DNA from: CAJBLF01 sp964418415 | GTDB taxonomy: Bacteria; Patescibacteriota; Gracilibacteria; Absconditabacterales; Absconditicoccaceae | Assembly (NCBI GenBank): GCA_964418415.1 | Contig: CAYQLB010000026.1 | Span: forward strand, 1 to 11,403 | Length of the DNA stretch: 11,403 bases | Direction: 5' to 3' | In this document: positions 7,547-11,403 of the stretch, piece after piece | Numbering within the stretch: position 1 is the first letter of the stretch | How the letters are laid out: every line of letters starts with the position of its first letter | The notes under the pieces: model-generated | The model's database searches: none | What the model was told of the DNA's origin: nothing | What the model saw: only the letters and a program-made list of their open reading frames with translations | Program-made: the position numbers and the translations under genes

Positions 7547-8605
7547 ATGGACTTCGATATCAAAAAAAATTATTACGACATCCTAGGAGTAAAGGAAGAC
7601 GCCTCAGCAGAAGAGATCAAAAAAGCATTCAAAAAAGCTGCTGTAAAGCATCATCCTGACAGATGAGGAGATAAAAAAAAGTTTCAAGAAATAAATGAGG
7701 CCTATCAAGTTATTGGAGACGAAAAGAAAAAATCCCAATATGATGCATATAGAAAAGGTGGATTTGATCCGTCAGGATTCTGAGGTTTCTGAGGTCAAGG
7801 CGGATTTGGGGGTCAGTGATTCGATTTTTGAGATTTTGATATAGGGGATATCATGGGTGGTATTTTTGGTTGAGGATTCGGCTGATGATCTAGGAGAAAA
7901 TCTACCCAAGGCGGAGAAGATATCCAACTTGCCATAGATATCAGCTTCGAAGAATCGTATACCGGAGTGACCAAAAAAATAGCGTATTCCAGATTCAAAA
8001 AGGTCGTAGGTGCTGAATCGAAAACATGTCACACCTGCAAAGGAAACGGTCGTGTAGTACAACAAGTCAGTACACCATTTGGTGTTATGCAAAGCCAAGG
8101 AGTCTGTCCAACATGCGGAGGAAGTGGAAAAATTTATACCAAAGATGGTAAAGAACTTACTAATGGTGGTCTAGAAAAAGTAAAAGATACTCTGGAAGTA
8201 AAAATACCTGCAGGAATCAAACCTGGCGCGTATATCAAGTTTGCCGGCAACGGCAATGAATCATCTGCACACCATGTCGGTGATCTTTATATCCAAATCA
8301 ATATTGTATGATCTAAACTCTACGAAAGAAAAGGAGAGCATCTCTATGTCAAAGCTCCTATCAGCATCTATGATATGGTCTTGGGCGGTGAAGTTACTGT
8401 CGATCATCCGGAAGGAAAATTGAAGATTAAAGTACCAAAATGAACACAAGTTGGAGATATGATCAAAATCAGTGGTAAATGATTTGGTAGTGGAGGATTC
8501 TTGAGTAAAAGAGGAGATTTATTTGTTATACCACAGATTGAGATACCTAAAAAATTATCCAAAGAACAAGAAAAATTATGGAGTGAACTTAAACGCAACC
8601 GTTAG
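7547..8605 (+). CDS. dnaJ: DnaJ-type Hsp40 co-chaperone with reduced zinc domain (352 aa)
   Basis: Hsp40 stimulates the ATPase of DnaK and delivers unfolded clients. Seen in order: J domain (residues 5-70) with YYDILGV and the HPD triad (36-38); Gly/Phe-rich linker (about 74-118) in which many glycines are TGA; zinc region with only two CxxCxGxG repeats, CHTCKGNG (from C161) and CPTCGGSG (from C187); and C-terminal substrate-binding domains with GDLYIQI, YDMVLGGEVTVDHPEG and GDLFVIP. Eleven TGAs are read as Gly. Canonical DnaJ has four CxxCxGxG repeats and two zinc sites; this one is shorter and would hold one site. The ATG at 7547 was chosen because it gives the normal J-domain start; the ATG at 7533 is out of frame. 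No grpE or dnaK is adjacent. Confidence 0.95.
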
Positions 8606-8616
8606 CACCCGGGTGC
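8605..8616. repeat. Perfect 12-bp palindrome overlapping the dnaJ stop
   Basis: gcacccgggtgc is perfectly self-complementary and begins on the last base of the dnaJ TAG codon. Its core cacccgggtg recurs at the centre of the terminator 45 bases downstream. No T-run follows it. Confidence 0.7.
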
Positions 8617-8652
8617 GATAGTCATCAAAACAGCTTCATAACTGTATATACG

Positions 8653-8682
8653 AAAGTTTCCACCCGGGTGGAAACTTTTTCT
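8653..8682. terminator. dnaJ terminator, 26-bp perfect palindrome
   Basis: Positions 8653-8678 form a perfect palindrome with 13-bp arms (aaagtttccaccc) centred on cccggg, followed by a T-run on the plus strand. The reverse strand also ends in T-rich DNA, so it may work both ways. It closes the dnaJ unit. Confidence 0.8.
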
Positions 8683-9071
8683 TACTTTCGTCAGTTTTTT
8701 TCTAACTTCATCTTTTTATCATTTCGCGTGGCAATGAGCAAGTATCGTACCAAGATGAAGTATTGTTCTACTTATCCGTCGAACTTGGTTCTCATGTCTT
8801 ATGTTTGCATGGCAACAAACAGAATCGTCCGTACGAGCTCTGGAGAAATCTGGAGCTCATATAACGGACACATACTATGGTTTATATCTCATATATAAAC
8901 ACCCGTAAACACAAACAAAACACTATACGACTGATCATCGTATGGATATACTTCTCCAAGCTAGCCAAGAGAAGCCGAAGGAATGGTCCTGTTCATCAAG
9001 GGACTGTTCTGGAATATGTGTACTATTGATGAATCAATCACTTATCGTAAAAAACCAACTAATAACATTTT
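8683..9071. other. Gene-free stretch with a series of inverted repeats
   Basis: No convincing protein gene lies in these 389 bases. Three inverted-repeat structures are visible: acttcatctt (8705-8714) with aagatgaagt (8752-8761), enclosing tcatt/aatga; gtccgt (8827-8832) with acggac (8864-8869), enclosing gagctc (8835-8840 and 8853-8858); and atacga (8925-8930) with tcgtat (8938-8943) around ctgatca. This could be a structured RNA or a mobile-element remnant. I recognise no known RNA family (no RNase P, tmRNA, SRP or 6S hallmarks). Confidence 0.4.
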
Positions 9072-9890
9072 ATGTTTATGAAAACTTTTGTCTATTTAGC
9101 AATTGTGCTCCTGATGGTATTGGGAGCCTGCCAAAAAGAAAACGAAACAATTAACCCTCAAGTACCTTCCACTTCTGTGGATACGGGAACGCTCGATCCA
9201 GGAGATTCTGGAGAACCTTTTATTAGTCTCAAGGTAGCTAACAACACATGGATTATGAATGCAACATCTGCAAATGATATTCCATCACAAATGTTCAGTG
9301 TTGATTATATCTACAAATTGAGCTATCAACACAAAGCAATGAATTACACTTCCAGTGGATTCGGTAAATGCAGTTGGACATCGTATGTTATTGCTGCTGC
9401 TTGTATCATCAAAGGTAATTGTAACTGGTGTTCATATCCTGTCAATAATACTAAAGTTGATCAAGTAATGAATAGTTGTGTAAATTATGCTGGATCATAT
9501 GAAAACGGGGCTGCTATCACTACGATTAAATGGTATTGTCAAAATCAAGACTATGTAAAATTATCTTGTCGTCAAAAATCCACTTCTAATACTTCTTCAG
9601 GAAGATTCGAAGCAATAAAATGGATGCTTGATCATTTACTTGCTAAACAATCACCATTTTTGGTGATTAGTACTAGTGGTGGTAAAGGACACTACTTGAT
9701 TGTACATGCCATAAATTGGAAAAAAGGAGGAACTGGCTCTACTGTATACTATACTGATTGCCTAAACATCGGTAGTAATACTTCTTATTCTGCTAATGTA
9801 AAAACCATGGATTTATCATCTTTCTTAAATAAAATGGTTAGTGCACCCAGTATGTATAACATGTTATTCCTCTGGCCAAACGCATACTAA
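9072..9890 (+). CDS. Lipoprotein with papain/C39-like cysteine peptidase fold (272 aa)
   Basis: The N-terminus is a lipoprotein signal, with the hydrophobic run FVYLAIVLLMVLGAC ending in a lipobox (LGAC, Cys20), followed by a polar Asn/Thr/Ser/Asp linker. The mature part has the order of a papain-like peptidase: Cys100 in GFGKCSWTSYVIAAA, His207 in GGKGHYLIVHAINW, and Asp229 in YYTDCLN, as in bacteriocin-leader-type C39-like domains. Activity is inference; five further cysteines may form disulfides. All 17 glycines use GGN and none uses TGA, unlike the neighbours, and the signal plus short acidic linker looks like a Bacteroidota lipoprotein; recent transfer is likely. An alternative start is ATG at 9078. 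A terminator follows 11 bases after the stop. No immunity or transporter gene is adjacent. Confidence 0.85.
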   Translation: MFMKTFVYLAIVLLMVLGACQKENETINPQVPSTSVDTGTLDPGDSGEPFISLKVANNTWIMNATSANDIPSQMFSVDYIYKLSYQHKAMNYTSSGFGKCSWTSYVIAAACIIKGNCNWCSYPVNNTKVDQVMNSCVNYAGSYENGAAITTIKWYCQNQDYVKLSCRQKSTSNTSSGRFEAIKWMLDHLLAKQSPFLVISTSGGKGHYLIVHAINWKKGGTGSTVYYTDCLNIGSNTSYSANVKTMDLSSFLNKMVSAPSMYNMLFLWPNAY

Positions 9891-9901
9891 ATCATATATT
9901 G

Positions 9902-9928
9902 GGCACATAGTTTTCTGTGTGCCTTTTA
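9902..9928 (+). terminator. Terminator of the cysteine-peptidase-like lipoprotein gene
   Basis: GGCACA (9902-9907) pairs with TGTGCC (9918-9923) and is followed by TTTT. It lies between the lipoprotein stop and the next ATG, so the two genes are probably transcribed separately. Confidence 0.65.
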
Positions 9929-9946
9929 CTCTTTATCATCATACAC

Positions 9947-10765
9947 ATGTCTATCAAAAAAATCGTGCTTATCGTATTCCTTATTACATCACTATGATTT
10001 GGAATATATTTTTCTACTGATTATTTTTCTTCTCAAGATCAAATTTCTCCTTCAATCAACATCAACACGAACATCCCAAAAACAACGGTGCGAAAATCAT
10101 TTATCGCTCAAAATTCATGACAACACCATGAATTTAAAACAACCATCACAATAAGTACTTGACGCGTTGTTGCATGAATCGATGCTAATCCAAACGCTCC
10201 TTATAGATGGGTTACTGTAACAGAAAACTGAGAAACATATAAAGTAGCAAATATTACCTGATATTTATATTCATATATATATGACGATCTGGGTATAAAA
10301 ATTACCACTCCACCCAATTATGAGCCTTATTTTTCTAACAAAACAAATACTCCTATCATAAAAAGAATAGATAACATACTCTATCCTGCATCAGCCGAAT
10401 CATGAGATGGGAGTATATTGGAATATCTAGCTATTTTTTCAAAAGACACAAAAACATCTCTTGAACAAGAGATTATTAACAAACACTTCCCTTCTTGATG
10501 TACACTGGTTACATGAACAATTCCTAACAATGAAACAACTCCGCCTTTTTCTTCTATGCAATGATGGAAAATTGTATATATCGCCTCACAAGACTGAAAT
10601 TTAGCTTCAAATTGAGAAATTTTCGATAAAGAATTTCCTGAAAATATGCTGAGTATTTCTTTTGTTATGGATCCAAAAAGACCAAACAAGTATTATAAAA
10701 TAGCAACCTCTGATGGATGTGCCCCTGGACCATGTACGATATTTGGGAATATAGAATTTTTCTAA
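9947..10765 (+). CDS. Signal-anchored or secreted protein of unknown function (272 aa)
   Basis: The gene is invisible under the standard code because 12 TGAs interrupt it; read as Gly they give one frame from ATG to TAA. Residues about 5-23 (KIVLIVFLITSLGFGIYFS) form a signal peptide or single membrane anchor; the rest is extracellular-looking, Thr/Asn/Ser/Pro-rich with beta-strand character. Three cysteines sit in the C-terminal half (in PSGCTL and DGCAPGPC). Segments such as YRWVTVTENGETYKV, YLYSYIYDDLGIKITTPPNY and GWKIVYIASQDGN suggest a compact beta-rich domain, but I recognise no family. About two thirds of its glycines (12 of 18 by my count) are TGA, so it is well adapted to code 25, in contrast to the gene before it. 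The ATG at 9947 gives the natural signal start. Confidence 0.85.
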
Positions 10766-10810
10766 GAATTAATTTTTCTTTTTTTGACAAACCCTTCCCG
10801 ATCCCTTTTT

Positions 10811-10873
10811 TTCCGGCTCCTCATGCCGGTGGGGTCATTCCCAAAAGGAATTGCAACCGGCATCTAGCCGGAA
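10811..10873. repeat. REP-like nested hairpin, left copy
   Basis: Three nested stems: ttccggct (10811-10818) with agccggaa (10866-10873); atgccggt (10823-10830) with accggcat (10856-10863); ttcc (10838-10841) with ggaa (10847-10850). It is preceded by a run of seven T and sits 38 bases before the GIY-YIG gene. The inner part is closely similar to the right copy. Confidence 0.85.
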
Positions 10874-10890
10874 GCTAAAATACAACATTT

Positions 10891-10905
10891 ATTACCTATG
10901 GTAAT
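10891..10905 (+). promoter_or_regulatory. Small hairpin directly before the GIY-YIG start codon
   Basis: ATTACC-tat-GGTAAT is a perfect 6-bp stem with a 3-base loop ending six bases before the ATG at 10912. It covers the place where a ribosome site would be and could limit translation or bind a protein. Its left arm lies in the 10-mer tttattacct, whose complement recurs in the downstream 27-bp tandem units. Confidence 0.4.
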
Positions 10906-10911
10906 CTATCC

Positions 10912-11208
10912 ATGGAATCTTTTGTCTATATTTTGGCGAACAAGAAGAATTGAGTGCTTTATACATGAGTCACTAAATATCTCTGAACGAGAATGTGGCA
11001 GCATGTCACATGATTTTATGACTGATTCACGAAAAAATACAGAGTGAAAACATTAGTATATTATGAGAAATATAGTCTTCTAATAGATGCTATAGCGAGG
11101 GAAAAGCAATTAAAAAAACGAAAAAGGGAGCGAAAGATTCGTTTAATAGAAAAAGACAATCCCAATCGGGAAAACTTATATCATCATATAGAGGGGTATG
11201 AATTATAG
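10912..11208 (+). CDS. GIY-YIG nuclease-domain protein (UPF0213/URI type, 98 aa)
   Basis: Single-domain GIY-YIG protein. Seen: FVYILANKKNGVLYTGVT (VYI at 5-7, YTG at 17-19, the two halves of the signature); the catalytic-type Arg27 in GTRMWQH; FTKKY and LVYYE; Glu64 in AIAREKQLKK as the metal-binding Glu; and a basic C-terminal part RKRERKIRLIEKDNP. Length is normal for the family. Five of six glycines are TGA, so it is adapted to code 25, and it would be lost under the standard code. Family knowledge: stand-alone UPF0213 proteins are widespread, with poorly known roles, and are related to the UvrC/SLX1 nuclease domain. It is flanked on both sides by copies of the same hairpin repeat, so a role in repeat or mobile-element processing is plausible but unproven. 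Confidence 0.95.
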
Positions 11209-11215
11209 GTATTAA

Positions 11216-11334
11216 ATTCCGGCGTTGTTTTTTATACCTCATGCCGATGCGGTTATTCCCGAAGGAAATTGTAATCGGCATCTCGTAATAAAATCTTTTT
11301 ATCAGATTCCGGCTGCAATCCGGGACGCCGGAAT
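11216..11334. repeat. REP-like nested hairpin, right copy
   Basis: Outer arms attccggcgt (11216-11225) and acgccggaat (11325-11334), 10 bp; inner stem atgccgat (11241-11248) with atcggcat (11274-11281); apical ttcc (11256-11259) with ggaa (11264-11267) around a cgaa loop. A second hairpin, attccggc (11306-11313) with gccggaat (11327-11334), competes for the outer right arm. The inner 46 bases align with the left copy, and the stem difference is compensated on both sides. Confidence 0.85.
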
Positions 11335-11403
11335 GAGGTAATGAGGTGGGGACGCCGGAATGAGGTAATAAAGTGGGGACGCCGGAATGAGGTAATAAAG
11401 TGG
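11324..11403. repeat. 27-bp tandem repeat, three units, cut by window end
   Basis: Units at 11324-11350, 11351-11377 and 11378-11403 (last one short by one base at the edge) start gacgccggaatgaggtaat. Units 2 and 3 are identical over the bases visible; unit 1 differs at three positions near its end. Each unit carries gccggaatgaggt, the complement of the acctcattccggc-type motif in the hairpin repeats. There are no variable spacers, so it is not a CRISPR array. The array probably continues beyond the window. Confidence 0.9.

Noticed and set aside
7547..8605. TGA = Trp (Mycoplasma-type code 4)
   Set aside because: TGA positions are family glycines such as HPDRGG and the G/F linker. Tryptophan is encoded by TGG where expected.
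8668..8898. 76-codon plus-strand frame after dnaJ
   Set aside because: It starts inside the dnaJ terminator palindrome and covers the inverted repeats. I see no family motif; KYRTK only superficially recalls IS200-type transposases.
8942..9154. 70-codon plus-strand frame overlapping the lipoprotein start
   Set aside because: It overlaps the lipoprotein signal sequence in another frame and shows no recognisable domain.
11090..11281. 63-codon minus-strand frame
   Set aside because: It is antisense to the well-supported GIY-YIG gene and the right hairpin repeat.
11324..11403. CRISPR array
   Set aside because: The 27-bp units follow each other without variable spacers, and no cas gene is present.

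Overview
The window reads as a chromosome segment from a CPR/Patescibacteria lineage that uses genetic code 25 (TGA = glycine), i.e. Candidatus Absconditabacteria (SR1) or Gracilibacteria (BD1-5/GN02). Under the standard code nearly every long gene here is broken by TGA. Read as glycine, those TGAs fall on family-conserved glycines: CEGPH of threonyl-tRNA synthetase, HPDRGG of DnaJ, SIGANIEE of the four-helix-bundle protein, LYTGVT of the GIY-YIG nuclease. All other frames then close cleanly on TAA or TAG. The DNA is AT-rich, starts lack clear Shine-Dalgarno sequences, and many genes encode small or unknown proteins, as is usual for these reduced genomes.

Layout. (1) 1-2730: a small Lys-rich hypothetical gene (+) converges on thrS (-) across a shared terminator. 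A four-helix-bundle gene lies just upstream of thrS on the same strand. (2) 2731-4101: a gene-free spacer, then a membrane glycosyltransferase of the MraY/WecA/TagO family (+) with altered catalytic motifs. (3) 4102-5203: a 445-nt gap with two near-identical minus-strand terminators and possible short transcripts, then a consensus sigma-70 promoter driving a secreted CAP/SCP-domain protein (+). (4) 5221-7305: a minus-strand two-gene operon encoding a 110-aa coiled-coil protein and a 575-aa hydrophilic protein of unknown function. (5) 7547-8605: a DnaJ-type co-chaperone with a reduced zinc domain, followed by two perfect palindromes, one a terminator. (6) 8679-9071: a gene-free stretch with several nested inverted repeats. 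(7) 9072-9890: a lipoprotein with a papain/C39-like Cys-His-Asp arrangement and no TGA codon, probably a recent import. (8) 9947-10765: a signal-anchored or secreted protein of unknown function, extremely rich in TGA glycines. (9) 10811-11403: a GIY-YIG nuclease gene flanked on both sides by covarying REP-like hairpins, running into a 27-bp tandem repeat cut by the window end.

No single pathway joins these genes. The most interesting themes are surface and secreted proteins (CAP protein, cysteine-peptidase-like lipoprotein, secreted unknown), which suit an episymbiotic or predatory life style (inference), and the hairpin/GIY-YIG/hairpin unit, which has the architecture of a repeat-plus-nuclease mobile or domesticated system. 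By eye, about a third of glycines in the other genes use TGA, against none of 17 in the lipoprotein.
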